Source: Bog-756 sp963845485 (lineage in GTDB: Bacteria; Actinomycetota; Acidimicrobiia; Acidimicrobiales; RAAP-2). Taken from it: 64,000 bases of DNA. Position 1 is the first letter of the stretch. Each line of letters opens with the position of its first letter. The position numbers were made by a program, and so were the translations under genes. Of this stretch, positions 22,999 to 32,825 are shown in pieces. Location: contig CAWJSI010000008.1 of NCBI GenBank assembly GCA_963845485.1, positions 1 through 64,000 on the forward strand. The letters are read 5' to 3'. Below the pieces are notes generated by a model. The model ran no database searches and was not told where the DNA came from. It was given only the letters and a program-made list of their open reading frames with translations.

Positions 22999-24375
22999 TC
23001 AGTTCAGCGCGCGACTGGCCTGGCGCGTCACAGCCACGTCATCGAGCAGGGCACGGTATTGCGCGGCGGTGCCGGCCGCGGTCACCTGCCACGTGAATCG
23101 GCCGAGGACCCGCTCACGCCCGGCAGCCCCGAGCCGGCGACGCAGATCGGCATCGTCGAACAGCCTGCCGATGGCGGCGGCCAGGGCCCCGGGGTCGTCG
23201 GGGGCCACCAATAGCCCGGTCACGCCGTCGGTGCCCACTACCTCGGGTAGGGCGCCACCGGTGGTGGCCACCAACGGGACGCCGCAGGCCATGGCCTCGA
23301 TGGCGGGCAGGGAGAACCCCTCATACAGCGAGGGCACCACGGCCACTTCGGCCTGGGCGTAGTTGCGGGCCAGCTCGGCGTCGGAGATCCCCGAGACCAC
23401 GCGCACGACGGGGGCGAGGTCGAGTCGCTCGATGGCCTTGGCCACCCGGCCGTCGGGTCGGGGCTTACCGATCACCACCAGTTCGATGTCCCGTTCGGTG
23501 CGGAGTTTGGCCGCCGCCTCCAACAGGGGCACGAGGCCCTTCATGGGCACGTCCGACGAGGAGGTGACCATGATGCGGCCGGGAACGGGCTCGACATCGG
23601 GCTGGGGCCGGAAGACCGTGGTGTCCACGCCCACCGGGACCACGGTCATGCGTTCGATGTCCACGCCCATCTGCGCGGCGATGTCCACCTTGGACGACTC
23701 CGAGACGGTGACCACCCGGGGCAGCGAGCGGGCCACCTTCACCTGCATGCGCAGAAAGCCGAACCACCGCCGCTGGGTGAACTGCTGCCAGGGGTTGGTG
23801 GCGTGGCTGAGGGCCAGCTGGCGGTCGACGGTGATGGGGTGGTGCAGGGTGGTCAGCATCGGCCACCCGTCCTCCATCATCCCGAGGATCCCGTTGCCGA
23901 GGCACTGGTTGTCGTGGATGAGGTCGAACTCACCGCGGCGGGCGGCCAGTAGGCGGCGGGCCCGGATCGAGAAGGTCCACGGCTCGGGGAAGCCGGCGGT
24001 GCACATGACCCCGAACTCGAGGGCGGCGACCGACGTCGGATGGGAGGTACGGAACTCGCGGGGCCGGGGGATCCGGAAGGGGTCGGGATCCCGGTAGAGG
24101 TCGAGGCTGGGCACCGGGGTGAAGCCCACGCCCTCGTCGACCTCGGGCCACGGCGGACCGGCGAAGACCTCGACGGAGTGCCCCAACGCCACCAGCTCGC
24201 GCGTCAGGTGTCGGGTGTAGACGCCCTGGCCCCCACAGCGGGGGTTGCCCCGGTAGACGAGAAAGGCGATCCGCAGGCCACCCGGTGCCGGTGGGCGGGG
24301 GGCGATGCGCTCGGGGGTTGGCGGTGGATACTTGGGACCCTTGATCTTGTGCCGTCTCAGCCCGAAGCTAGGCAT
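22999..24375 (-). CDS. GT4-family glycosyltransferase
   Basis: This 458-residue retaining glycosyltransferase has the GT-B fold. N-terminal domain: RIAFLVYRGNPRCGGQGVYT with the GGxG donor loop, then HSVEVFAGPPWP. The C-terminal donor domain shows RIMVTSSSDVPMKGLVPLLE, ELVVIGKPRPDGRV, and the family EX7E motif in VVPSLYEGFSLPAIEAMACG. The arginine-rich, proline-rich N-terminus lacks a signal peptide, so the protein should act on the cytoplasmic face of the membrane. It heads the cassette GT4-methyltransferase-cyclase-like protein. Related cassettes exist in other actinobacteria as far as I recall; the product here is unknown. Confidence 0.9.
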   Translation of the reverse strand: MPSFGLRRHKIKGPKYPPPTPERIAPRPPAPGGLRIAFLVYRGNPRCGGQGVYTRHLTRELVALGHSVEVFAGPPWPEVDEGVGFTPVPSLDLYRDPDPFRIPRPREFRTSHPTSVAALEFGVMCTAGFPEPWTFSIRARRLLAARRGEFDLIHDNQCLGNGILGMMEDGWPMLTTLHHPITVDRQLALSHATNPWQQFTQRRWFGFLRMQVKVARSLPRVVTVSESSKVDIAAQMGVDIERMTVVPVGVDTTVFRPQPDVEPVPGRIMVTSSSDVPMKGLVPLLEAAAKLRTERDIELVVIGKPRPDGRVAKAIERLDLAPVVRVVSGISDAELARNYAQAEVAVVPSLYEGFSLPAIEAMACGVPLVATTGGALPEVVGTDGVTGLLVAPDDPGALAAAIGRLFDDADLRRRLGAAGRERVLGRFTWQVTAAGTAAQYRALLDDVAVTRQASRALN

Positions 24376-24498
24376 AGACGTCCGGGGGCAGAGGGCACAT
24401 AGAAGACAAATACTCCCCCAACCAGGTACTTCGGCGCAAACTGACCTGCCGGTAAGGACAAAGACCGCCGGTGACCTGGACGCCCTGGTCGTGCGCCC

Positions 24499-25783
24499 TC
24501 ACAAGGAGACGCCGACCCAGCCGAGGACGCTGACCACCACCAAGAAGGTGGCGAAGGCCCCCACCACCAACACCGTGATCAGCCCCACCGTGCGAGCCAG
24601 CTTGCCGTTGGCCGCGGCGCCGAGCAGCGAGCGCCGGTTGGCCAGGATCAGGACGAACACCAAGGTGATGGGGGTGACCACCCCTTCGAGCACCTGGGTG
24701 TTGATGATCAACAAGAACAGGTTCCCGGGGATGAGCACCACGCCGGCCCCGACGATGATCTGGGCCGTGAACAGCCCGAGGAAGAGCGGTGCCTGGCGGA
24801 AGCTCTTCGACACCGACCGCTCCACCCCCACGGCCTCGGCCACGGCGTAGGAGGTGGACAGAGGGACGACGGCGGCGGCCAGCGCCGATGCACCGAGCAG
24901 GCCGATGCCAAAGAGCGTCTCGGCCCAGTGCCCGGCCAGGGGCTCCAAGGCCTTGGCGGCCTCGGCGGCCGAGTTGAGGGCCCCGGTGCCGCCGATCACC
25001 GCGGCGGTGGCGATGATGATGCACATGGAGACCAGGTCCGACAGGATCGCCCCGCTGACCGCGTCGACCCGCTCGTACTTGTACTCGTCGGGTCCGATGC
25101 CCCGGTCGACCACGGCACCGGCCGTGTAGAGCTGGATGTAGGGGGTGATGGTCGTACCGATCAGGGCCACCGCCACCAACAAGAAGGCCTTGGACCCGAC
25201 GATGTGGGGGATGAAGGTGTTGGCCGCCACCACCTTCCAGTCGGGGTGGCCGAGGAACATGGCCAGCGGGTAGGTGATGAAGGCCAGGGTCAACAGCAGA
25301 AAGACCCGCTCGGCGTAGCGGTAGGAGCCCACGATGACCAGCATCCAGATGGCCACCGCGGCGATGGGGACCGACAGGTAGCGGGACACCCCGAAGAGCT
25401 CGAAGGCGGTGCCGATCCCGGCGAACTCGGTGACCACCAGGCCGACGTTGGCCACGGCGAAGGCCAGCACGGCGAAGGCCGAGAGGCGGAGCGAGAACTG
25501 CTCGCGGATCGAGGGCGGCCAGGCCCTTGCCGGTGTGGGCGGCCAGTCGGGCCACCATCTCTTGGATGCAGACGTAGCCCACGGTGACCAGCACCATGAA
25601 GAACAGCGGCTTGTAGCCGAACTCGGCCCCGGCCGAGGCGTAGGTGGCCACCCCGCCGGCGTCGTTGCCGGCGTTGGCGGCGATGATCCCCGGTCCGGCC
25701 GCGGCCAGATAGATGAAGAAGCTGCGGAAGCGCAGCCGGGACAGGGCCGATGTCTTGCTCGTCTTCACCAACGTGTCGCTCAT
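24499..25783 (-). CDS. Nramp-family divalent cation transporter with non-canonical metal site, one frame break
   Basis: About 427 residues and eleven membrane helices once repaired. Helix 1 reads GPGIIAANAGNDAGGVATY: aligned to canonical Nramp the DPGN motif is DAGG (residues 41-44), and helix 6 reads IGTTITPYIQLYT, so the metal-selective methionine in the MPH motif is replaced by threonine. Substitution of that methionine is known from Mg2+-transporting SLC11 relatives, so Mg2+ is a reasonable but unproven substrate. The frame breaks once near 25505 by an extra base after GKGLAAL; the rest then reads uninterrupted. It lies 31 nt downstream of the MgtE_N/CBS protein in the same orientation, supporting a magnesium role. 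Confidence 0.8.
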
Positions 25784-25814
25784 GGGTACACCGATACCGC
25801 CGGGCGGGCCGAAC

Positions 25815-27257
25815 CTACTGAAGCAGTCTCGGGAAGTGGATGCGGCCGCGCTCGGGCAGCAACGCGTCGATGACGTCGTCGGCCAGGATCCGACCCACGG
25901 GCAGACCGTCGTCGTCCACCACGACGACCGACATCCGGCGGGCGTCGATCAGACGCTCGGCCACCTCGTCCACATGGGCGTGGATGTCGACGGTCACCGG
26001 GTCCGCCTCACCGACCAGGTCGGCGAGCACGGTGTCACCCGGGTTGATCAACAGCTGGAGGAGCGGGAGGTCCCAGAGCATCCGGCCCTCCTCGTCCACG
26101 ATGGCTACGGCGTCGAGTTCGTCGGGACAGTCCTCGTGGCCGGCCAGGCGGTCGGCCAGCGACGCCACCGTCTCGGTGGTCGGGGCCACGAGGAACGCCG
26201 TCGTCATGAAGCCACCGGCCTCGTTCTCGGGGTAGCCCAGCAGTCGCTTGAGGTCGGCCACCTTCTCGGCCGGCATGGCTTCCATCACGTCGGCCCGCTC
26301 GTCGCTGTTCAGGTCGCGGAGCGCGTCCACGGCCTCGTCGGGCTCCATGGCGTCGAGGAGTTCAGCGGCGCGGGCCGGCTCGGCCTCCCGGAGTAGCGAC
26401 GCCAGCTCCTCGGGGTCCATCTCCTCGAGGGCGTCGGCTGCCTCCTCGGGGGTGAGGGAGTCGAGGAGCTTCTGGCGCTCGGGCCGCATCAGATCCTCGA
26501 GCAGGTCGGCCAACTCACCGGGGCGCAGTCGCTCGAGTCCCTCGTTGGTGGTCCGCAACCGGACTTCGGGGGCCGCCCCCTGGGCCGTCTCGCCGAAGGG
26601 CTGGATGGCTCCCCAGTCGATGACCCGGTCCGGGGTGGGGGTCGGCCGCCACCGGGCGGGGCCCAGTCGGCGCAGCAGGCTCTGCACCGAGATGTCCACA
26701 CCCACCAGTCGGAACTGACCGAGCACCGGCGCCAGATACAGATCGGCGGCCCGGATGACCTGGACGCCGTCCACGTCGACCAGCTGATGGTCGAGCACCT
26801 GCTCGGCCAGGGTCACCTCACCGGGGCGGGGGGCGAAGTCGACCAGGTCGAGCCGGGCACTCAGCAGCGAGATCTGGGTGTGCTCGATGGTCTCGATGGC
26901 CGAGGCGGGCACGAAGGCCAGGCGATGCCCGACCCGGACCACCAGCCCGGTCACCGGCGGATAGGTCTCGTCGCCCGACCACCGGCACACCACGTCGACC
27001 AGTCGGCCGATCTCAGCACCGCCCTGGTTGCGGACGGGCCGACTGACCAGGCCGGCCAACGAGACGATGGCGTCACGGACGGTGCGGTTGGCCAGCACGC
27101 GCTGGGTCCGCTGACGGATTCGGGCCCTACCGGCCTGCGTATGGGGTAGATGTCGATGGATGGCTCCGGGGGACGGCGGCGCGCCGGCGCCGGCATCGGG
27201 GAGCTCACTCGGGCTTCGGGTCGGCGGTGACGGCCACCGCTGGAAGAGTCGGGCCAT
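25815..27257 (-). CDS. Soluble MgtE_N/CBS-domain protein with PRC-barrel N-terminus
   Basis: This 480-residue protein is the cytosolic half of an MgtE-like Mg2+ system without any membrane domain. After about 55 disordered residues come two PRC-barrel-like domains (about 60-205), then an MgtE N domain of acidic helical repeats (ELADLLEDL, EEAADALEEMDPEELASLL, AAELLDAMEPDEAVDALRDL and others), then a CBS pair with VVVVDDDGLPVGRILADDVID near the end. MgtE_N and CBS domains bind Mg2+ and gate the channel in classic MgtE. The ATG at 27257 has GAGGTG seven bases upstream. Its job is probably to sense Mg2+ and control the adjacent Nramp protein; this pairing is inference from synteny. Confidence 0.87.
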   Translation of the reverse strand: MARLFQRWPSPPTRSPSELPDAGAGAPPSPGAIHRHLPHTQAGRARIRQRTQRVLANRTVRDAIVSLAGLVSRPVRNQGGAEIGRLVDVVCRWSGDETYPPVTGLVVRVGHRLAFVPASAIETIEHTQISLLSARLDLVDFAPRPGEVTLAEQVLDHQLVDVDGVQVIRAADLYLAPVLGQFRLVGVDISVQSLLRRLGPARWRPTPTPDRVIDWGAIQPFGETAQGAAPEVRLRTTNEGLERLRPGELADLLEDLMRPERQKLLDSLTPEEAADALEEMDPEELASLLREAEPARAAELLDAMEPDEAVDALRDLNSDERADVMEAMPAEKVADLKRLLGYPENEAGGFMTTAFLVAPTTETVASLADRLAGHEDCPDELDAVAIVDEEGRMLWDLPLLQLLINPGDTVLADLVGEADPVTVDIHAHVDEVAERLIDARRMSVVVVDDDGLPVGRILADDVIDALLPERGRIHFPRLLQ

Positions 27258-27750
27258 GGGTTGCACCTCAGATCAGCAGTCGCCCGGCCCTACCGGCACC
27301 CGGCCCCACGGTCCCTGCGGGGACGGGGGTGGGTTCACTGAGCCGGTAGCGGAGCGGACGAACTCGTACGGACAAACGAGCCCGCAACCTGGCCCGCCTC
27401 ACCCACGTCGTGCTCCGGGCGCCCAGGTGGCGCTACGGGGCTCTCAGTGAGCGCAGGCGGGAGGATGCGGCAGATCTCCGGTCCTACTAGGGGGTTCTCC
27501 TCGATTCATCGGCCACACCTCCTTCGTCGACGATTTTGCCGCGGTGTCCCCACGGACAGCCCCCACAGTCTACCCCGATAGTCCTGGTCAGGGTACCTTC
27601 ACCGGCCTCAGGCCCCGCCCACCCCCGTCGTTCCGGTATCCCCGCACCGACAGCCCGCCGGCCCCGCCGGGGGATCTCCGAGGACCGGGACCGCCGGCCG
27701 GAGGCCCGATCTCACCAGCCGGCGAGCACAGCCCGTCCGGGCGTGCCGGG
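27258..27750. other. 493-bp spacer with structured GC-rich leader, class unknown
   Basis: No convincing gene. On the minus strand this is the leader of the MgtE_N gene, with a hairpin CTCGT/ACGAG at 27363-27380 and a GGTGAGGC string at about 27396-27403 that recalls the first conserved block of the Mg2+ M-box. The other M-box blocks are absent, so I do not call one. The right part (27540-27750) is proline-rich in every frame and carries the acyl-CoA dehydrogenase promoter. Confidence 0.3.
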
Positions 27751-27756
27751 TACTCT
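27751..27756 (+). promoter_or_regulatory. Candidate -10 box (TACTCT) of the acyl-CoA dehydrogenase gene
   Basis: TACTCT ends 6 nt before the second of two adjacent ATGs (27763), which suggests that ATG as the leaderless start. Confidence 0.45.
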
Positions 27757-27762
27757 CAGATG

Positions 27763-28995
27763 ATGGACCTGAGCTATCCCGCCGACACCGAGCCGTTCCG
27801 AGCCGAGATCCGCCAATGGCTGGTCGACAACCTGCCCGACGGCTGGGGCACCCCGGGGTTCTCCATGGACAAGGACGAGAAGAAGGCCTTCAACCAGGAG
27901 TGGACGAAAAAGCTGTTCGAGGGCGGGTGGATCTGCGCGTCGTGGCCGACCGAGTACGGGGGCAAGGGCCTCTCCCTCATGGAGTCGGTGGTGCTGAACG
28001 AGGAGTTCGCCCGGGCCGAGGCACCGCTCCGGGCCGACTTCTTCGGGGACACCCTGGTCGGGCCGACCATCTTGCAGTGGGCCTCCGAGGAGCAAAAACA
28101 ACAGTTCATCCCCGGCATCCTGAACGGCACCATCTCGTGGTGCCAGGGATTCTCCGAGCCCGATGCCGGGAGCGACCTGGCGTCGCTCAAGACGCGGGCC
28201 GAGCTCGACGGTGACGAGTGGGTGATCAACGGGCAGAAGGTGTGGACGACCCAGGCCCAGTACGCCGACTACATCTTCTTGTTGGCCCGCACCGATCCCG
28301 ATGCGCCCAAGCACGCCGGCATCTCCTATCTGCTCGTGCCCATGAACCAGGACGGGATCGAAGTGCGGCCCATCGAACAGGTGGACGGCAGCGCCGAGTT
28401 CAACGAGGTCTTCTTCACCAACGCCCGCTGCCCTCAGGCCAACGTGGTGGGCGGGGTCAACAACGGGTGGAAGGTGGCCATGACCACCCTCGGGTTCGAG
28501 CGGGGCTCCTCGGCCACCACCGGGCACCGCCGCTTCCTCCGCGAGCTCGACCAGATCATCGCCGCGGCGCAGACCAACGGGACCAGCACCGATCCGCTGA
28601 TCCGCCAGCGGCTGGCCACGGCCTGGACCAAGGTCAAGATCATGGAGATCAACGGCTTCCGCTCGCTCACCGACGCCCTGAACGGCACCCACCACATGGC
28701 CGCCCTGGGTGCCTGCAACAAGATGTTCTGGTCCGAGCACCACCAAGACACCATGGAACTCGCCCTCGACATCCTCGGCCTCGACGGCCAGATCCTCACC
28801 GGCGACCCGACCGATGTGGTCGACGTCAGGGTCAAGCGGGGCCGTGACGACTATCCGGTCAGTGACCTCCAGGCCTCGTTCTTCTTCAGTCGGTCGGAGA
28901 CCATCTGGGGCGGGACCGCCGAGATCCAGCGCAACATCGTCGGCGAACGTGTGCTGGGGCTGCCCAAAGAGCCGAAGGCGCCCGCCGCAGGGTGA
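27763..28995 (+). CDS. Acyl-CoA dehydrogenase
   Basis: This 410-residue flavoprotein oxidises an acyl-CoA to the enoyl-CoA; the chain type is unknown. It begins MDLSYPADTEPFRAEIRQWL. Typical features are GLSLMESVVLNEEFARAEAP, WCQGFSEPDAGSDLASLKT (FAD/substrate binding), WVINGQKVWTTQAQYADYIF and the FAD-contact FFSRSETIWGGTAEIQRNIV near the C-terminus. An upstream ATG at 27760 is also in frame, but the leaderless promoter suits 27763. The gene has its own 3' hairpin (29002-29024), so it is probably monocistronic. The exact substrate group and whether it belongs to the ACAD subfamily used by steroid or branched-chain catabolism cannot be said. Confidence 0.9.
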   Translation: MDLSYPADTEPFRAEIRQWLVDNLPDGWGTPGFSMDKDEKKAFNQEWTKKLFEGGWICASWPTEYGGKGLSLMESVVLNEEFARAEAPLRADFFGDTLVGPTILQWASEEQKQQFIPGILNGTISWCQGFSEPDAGSDLASLKTRAELDGDEWVINGQKVWTTQAQYADYIFLLARTDPDAPKHAGISYLLVPMNQDGIEVRPIEQVDGSAEFNEVFFTNARCPQANVVGGVNNGWKVAMTTLGFERGSSATTGHRRFLRELDQIIAAAQTNGTSTDPLIRQRLATAWTKVKIMEINGFRSLTDALNGTHHMAALGACNKMFWSEHHQDTMELALDILGLDGQILTGDPTDVVDVRVKRGRDDYPVSDLQASFFFSRSETIWGGTAEIQRNIVGERVLGLPKEPKAPAAG

Positions 28996-29001
28996 GCCAC
29001 G

Positions 29002-29024
29002 GCCGTGCCCCTCGAGGGCACGGC
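29002..29024 (+). terminator. Hairpin terminator after the acyl-CoA dehydrogenase
   Basis: GCCGTGCCC and GGGCACGGC form a perfect 9-bp stem around CTCGA, 6 nt after the stop. No U-tract. Confidence 0.6.
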
Positions 29025-29107
29025 TCCCGCAAAGCAACCCAGTGGGTCGGCCGGATCCGGCCGCGTTTGAGCGGGCCGGCCGCCGGGTACCAAACGTTCG
29101 ATGGGCG

Positions 29108-31045
29108 GTGGAACCGCGGTTGTCAGCCACTTCGATCGGGGATCAGGCCTCGACTCGTGGGCCTACCGCGACGCCAGGCCACACGACGGGACGGCGAGGC
29201 GCTACACCCCTGGCCGGGGCCGGTTCCCGTGGGCGGCAGCTGGTCATCGCCGGCTACTGGGTCATCGGTGCCGTGGCGTTCTGGCCGGCCTACCGGGGCC
29301 TCTCGGGCAGGCTGTTCGGCAACGACTGGGACTACGCCCAGTCCCTCTGGTTCCTCAGCTGGATTCCCCACGCCCTCGAGCACGGAGGGAATCCGTTCTT
29401 CTCGAACGCCCTACTGGCCCCGAACGGCGTGAACCTGGCCCAGAACACGGCCAGCCCCGTGCTCGGCCTCCTGGCCACGCCACTGGAGGCGGCCTTCGGG
29501 CCCGTGACCGCGGTGAACCTGGTGATGGTCTCGGCCATGCCGGCCTCGGCGACCGCCGCCTTCGTGGCCCTGCGACAGGTCCGCTTGGTGCTGCCCGCCG
29601 CCGCGGTGGGTGGGCTCGTCTACGGCTTCTCCCCCTACATGGTCGGACAGGGACTCGACCATGTCGAGCTCGCCTTCACTCCCCTGATCCCGGTGATGGC
29701 CCTGCTCGGCTACCGGATCGCCCGGGGGGAGGGTCGGCCCCGACGCCTCGGCGGTTGGCTCGGGGTCCTCGTCGGCCTGCAGTTCCTCGTCTCACCGGAG
29801 ATCCTCGCCATCACCGCGGTGGGCGCACTCGTCGCCATCGGAGTCCTGCTCGTGCGACGCCGACCGGTCCGGACCCGGATTCCGGCCACCGCACCCGGTG
29901 CCGCACTGACCGCGGCGGTGGTGGCGGTGGCCATGGTGGCCTATCCCCTCTGGATGATGCTGGCCGGTCCCCAGCACTTCATCGGGCGTCCCTGGCCCTC
30001 GGCCAACCCGTACCACAGCGACCTGCTGAGCTTCATCGTTCCCGGACCGCTGCAGGGGGTCTCGCTCGGCATGCGGTCGATCGGGGCCCGACTGGACGTG
30101 TTCAGCGGGCTGACCGAGGCCGGCGGTTACCTCGGCGTTCCCGTCCTCCTCCTGGCCGGCTACTTCGTCTGGCGTTCGCGCCGATCACTGCGCATGCAGG
30201 TGGCGGCGGCGATCGGGGTGTGCGCCGCCGTGCTCTCACTCGGTCCCCGACTCACCGTCGACGGCGTCGCCACCTCGGTGCCCCTGCCCTTCGCGGCATT
30301 CGAGCACCTCCCGCTGCTCGGCGACGTGCTCCCCAGTCGGGTGGGATTCGCCGTGGCCGCGGCCATGGCCGGCGTCCTCGCCTTCGGGCTCGACGACGCC
30401 CTCCGCCATCACCCACTGCGCCGGGGTGCCCGGGCCGGGAGGACGGGTCGCAACGGTGCGGTGCTCGCCCTGATCACCACGCTGGTCGTCGTGGCCACCT
30501 ACCTCCCGGCGCGCCCCGGCCCCCACCGGTTCCAGGTCCAGTCGGTGTCGGTCATGCCCGCCGCCGTCGAGCGGGCCATCCCGCCGGTGACCCCGTCGCC
30601 TCACCTATCCCTTCGCCACCCGGCTGAACATGCAGCCCATGCTCTGGCAGGTCCAGTGCGGCTACTGCTTCCGGCTCATCGGTGGCTACGCCTACCATCC
30701 CGAGCTCCACCGACGGCCCTGCCCTCGAGCCGAACCTGATGCAGCCCGGTCTCACTGCAGCAGTTCCTCATCGACCACGACCCGATCTCCCTGCTCGACT
30801 ACAGCCATCCGGGCCGGGCCCTGCCCGTCGGGCCCCGGCTCGTCGGGTCCACCCGCTACACCCTGCGAGAAGTACGGCGTCCACGTGGTCATCGTCGATC
30901 GGTCCGTGGGTCAGGGCCGGGCCGTGTCCCAGCTCTTACCGAGGCCCTGGGCCGACCTCGGGCCACCGACCGAGGGTTCTCCCTCTGGGTGCTCCGCCGG
31001 GCTGACCGGCGTACCGCCCCGGAAGTCTGGTCAGGCCACCTGTGA
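29108..31045 (+). CDS. Polytopic membrane protein, GT-C-like, several frame breaks near the 3' end
   Basis: The first 490 residues are intact: about ten hydrophobic helices, an early loop DWDYAQSLWFLSWIPHALEH with an acidic residue typical of GT-C glycosyltransferases, GNPFFSNALLAPNGVNLAQN, and a large loop with GQGLDHVELAFTPLIP. From about 30597 the frame breaks four or more times in 450 bases (near 30597, 30710, 30760, 30870 and 30945), yet coding-like pieces such as TYPFATRLNMQPMLWQVQCG, FLIDHDPISLLDYSHPGRAL and YGVHVVIVDRSVGQG can be followed to a TGA at 31043-31045. GTG at 29108 is a provisional start. It probably transfers a sugar from a lipid carrier on the outer face. The breaks may be sequence errors; if real, it is a pseudogene. 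Confidence 0.65.
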
Positions 31046-32327
31046 TTCGACGTCCTCCACGGCCCGGGCCTCTACGGCGCGGGCGGTGGCGTCGTCGAGC
31101 GCACGGCGGTGCGCCGGGTCCCGGCCTGGTGCCTCCACATGAGGATGCCGGCCGACAGGATGGTGGCGATGGCCCCCACCAACAGCGACACCCGTGGGCT
31201 GGTCCACTGGGCGATGGCCCCGACCAGCGGCGCCCCGATGGGGGTGGTGCCGAGGAAGGCCATGGCGTAGAGCGCCATGACCCGACCGCGCATGGCCGGG
31301 TCGGCGCCGAGCTGGAGGAGGCGTTGGCCGTGGCGATGAAGCCGATCGAGGCCGCCCCCATGAACACGATGAGCACCGCCGCGGTGGCCAGCGTCGGAGC
31401 CAGGGCCACCGCACCGAGCAGGCCGCCGAACACGAGGGCGAGCACCTGGAGCAGCCGGGGGGTGGGCCGGGCCCGGTGGGCGGCCAGCAGTCCGCCGACG
31501 ACGGCCCCCGCACCCATGCAGGCGGTGAGCACCGAGTAGGTGCCCGCCCCGCCATGGAAGGTGTTCTTGGCCAGGAGGGCCAGGGTCACGGTGAAGTTGT
31601 AGGCGAAGATCCCGATGACGGCCACGGCCAGCAGGGTGTTGCGCAGGCTGGGGGTGCGCCACACGTAGCGGAAGCCGTCCCTGATCTGTCCCTTGGCCCG
31701 CCGCACGGTCCCGGTCGGGTGCAGTTCGGCTGAGCGCATCATGGACAGGCCGATGATCACCGCGATGTAGGAGGCGGCGTTGACGAAGAAGCACACGCCC
31801 AGGCCGACCAGGGTGATGATCACCCCACCGATGGCCGGCCCGACCACCCTCGAGGCGTTCATGACCACGGTGTTGAGGCTCACGGCGTTCGGGAGGTCCT
31901 CACGGCCGACCATCTCCATGATGAAGGTCTGGCGGGCCGGGTTGTCGAAGACGTTGACCATGCCGAGCAGGGCGGCCAGCACGTAGACCTGCCACAGCTG
32001 GACCTCGTGGGTGACGACGAGCACGCCGAGCACGAGGGCGAGGATCCCACCCGACGCCTGGGTCAGGTAGAGCAGCCGCCGCTTGTTGAACCGGTCGGCC
32101 ACCAGTCCGCCGACCGGGCCGAAGAGGAGCATGGGCAGGAACTGGAGGCCGACCACGATCCCGAGGTCGACCCCGCTCCCGGTGAGATGGAGGACCAGCC
32201 ACGACTGGGCCACGGTCTGCATCCACGTCCCCGAGACCGAGATGAGCTGGGCCGTGAAGTACAGGCGGTAGTTGCGGATCCGCAGCGAGCTGAAGGTCTG
32301 GTGGGCGGCGGCCCGGAGCGCGCTCAT
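31031..32327 (-). CDS. MFS transporter (DHA3/enterobactin-exporter-like), two frame breaks
   Basis: About 430 residues with twelve membrane helices. It begins MSALRAAAHQTFSSLRIRNY, a start typical of the MFS_3 family (drug or siderophore efflux). LFGPVGGLVADRFNKRRLLY is the loop 2-3 signature with its aspartate and arginines, and FDNPARQTFIMEMVG follows. The frame breaks near 31318 and again near 31110; after repair the last helices read LGADPAMRGRVMALYAMAFL and SLLVGAIATILSAGILMWRH. The ATG overlaps the marR stop (ATGA), so the two are co-transcribed. Its end overlaps the convergent gene by 15 bp. An efflux role under MarR control is the most likely function; substrate unknown. Confidence 0.8.
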
Positions 32328-32819
32328 GGCTCGTCCCGGGCGATGAGGCGTTCGAGCAGGCCGGTCAGCCTGGCCAGTTCGGTCCGCTCCTCGACGCTCA
32401 GCCGGTGCATCTGCTCGGCCAAGAAGGTGTTCTTGAGCGACCGGCTCCGGGCCAGGACGTTCCGTCCCGTCCTCGGTGAGGGTGACCCGGGCCACCCGGC
32501 GGTCGGCTGGGTCGACGACCCGGGTGACCAGGCCCAGCTCCTCCAGTGCCCCCACGATCCGGGTCATCGACGGTGGCTGCACCGACTCGCGTGACGCCAA
32601 CTCCCCCAGCGTGGGTGATCCCAGCCGGTCCACGCTGGCCAGGGCCGAACCCTGGGACTGGGTGAGGCCGCCGGCCGACTGCTGGCGGAGCCGACGGTGC
32701 AATCGGGTGACGGCCAGACGGAGCCGCGAGGCCATCTCGGTCTCGTCGGCGTCCAGCGCGCTCGTCCCCGTGTCCGGGGTGAGGCCGGGGTCGGTGGTGG
32801 GGACGCTGGTCGAGGTCAC
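32324..32819 (-). CDS. MarR-family transcriptional regulator, one frame break
   Basis: About 165 residues after repair. The winged helix-turn-helix region reads LTQSQGSALASVDRLGSPTLGELA, ESVQPPSMTRIVGALEELGL, and VTRVVDPADRRVARVTLTEDG (the wing). Near 32462 an extra base shifts the frame, after which NVLARSRSLKNTFLAEQMHR, then LSVEERTELARLTGLLERL closes the dimerisation helices. The GTG at 32819 lies 6 nt from a TATACT box, so the message is leaderless. A palindrome between the -35 and -10 regions is the expected autoregulatory operator. Loss of repression would derepress the downstream MFS exporter. Confidence 0.82.
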
Positions 32820-32825
32820 GTCCCC

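Noticed and set aside
27270..27410. M-box Mg2+ riboswitch
   Set aside because: Only a GGTGAGGC string fits; the other conserved blocks (GACGCCANUGGGUCAACAG-like and GCUAAAGCUC-like) are missing.
27544..27759. N-terminal extension of the acyl-CoA dehydrogenase
   Set aside because: Pro/Ser/Gly-rich translation without fold features; a -10 box at 27751 would lie inside it.
28709..29107. Extended N-terminus of the membrane protein at 29108
   Set aside because: It overlaps the acyl-CoA dehydrogenase gene out of frame and crosses a terminator hairpin.
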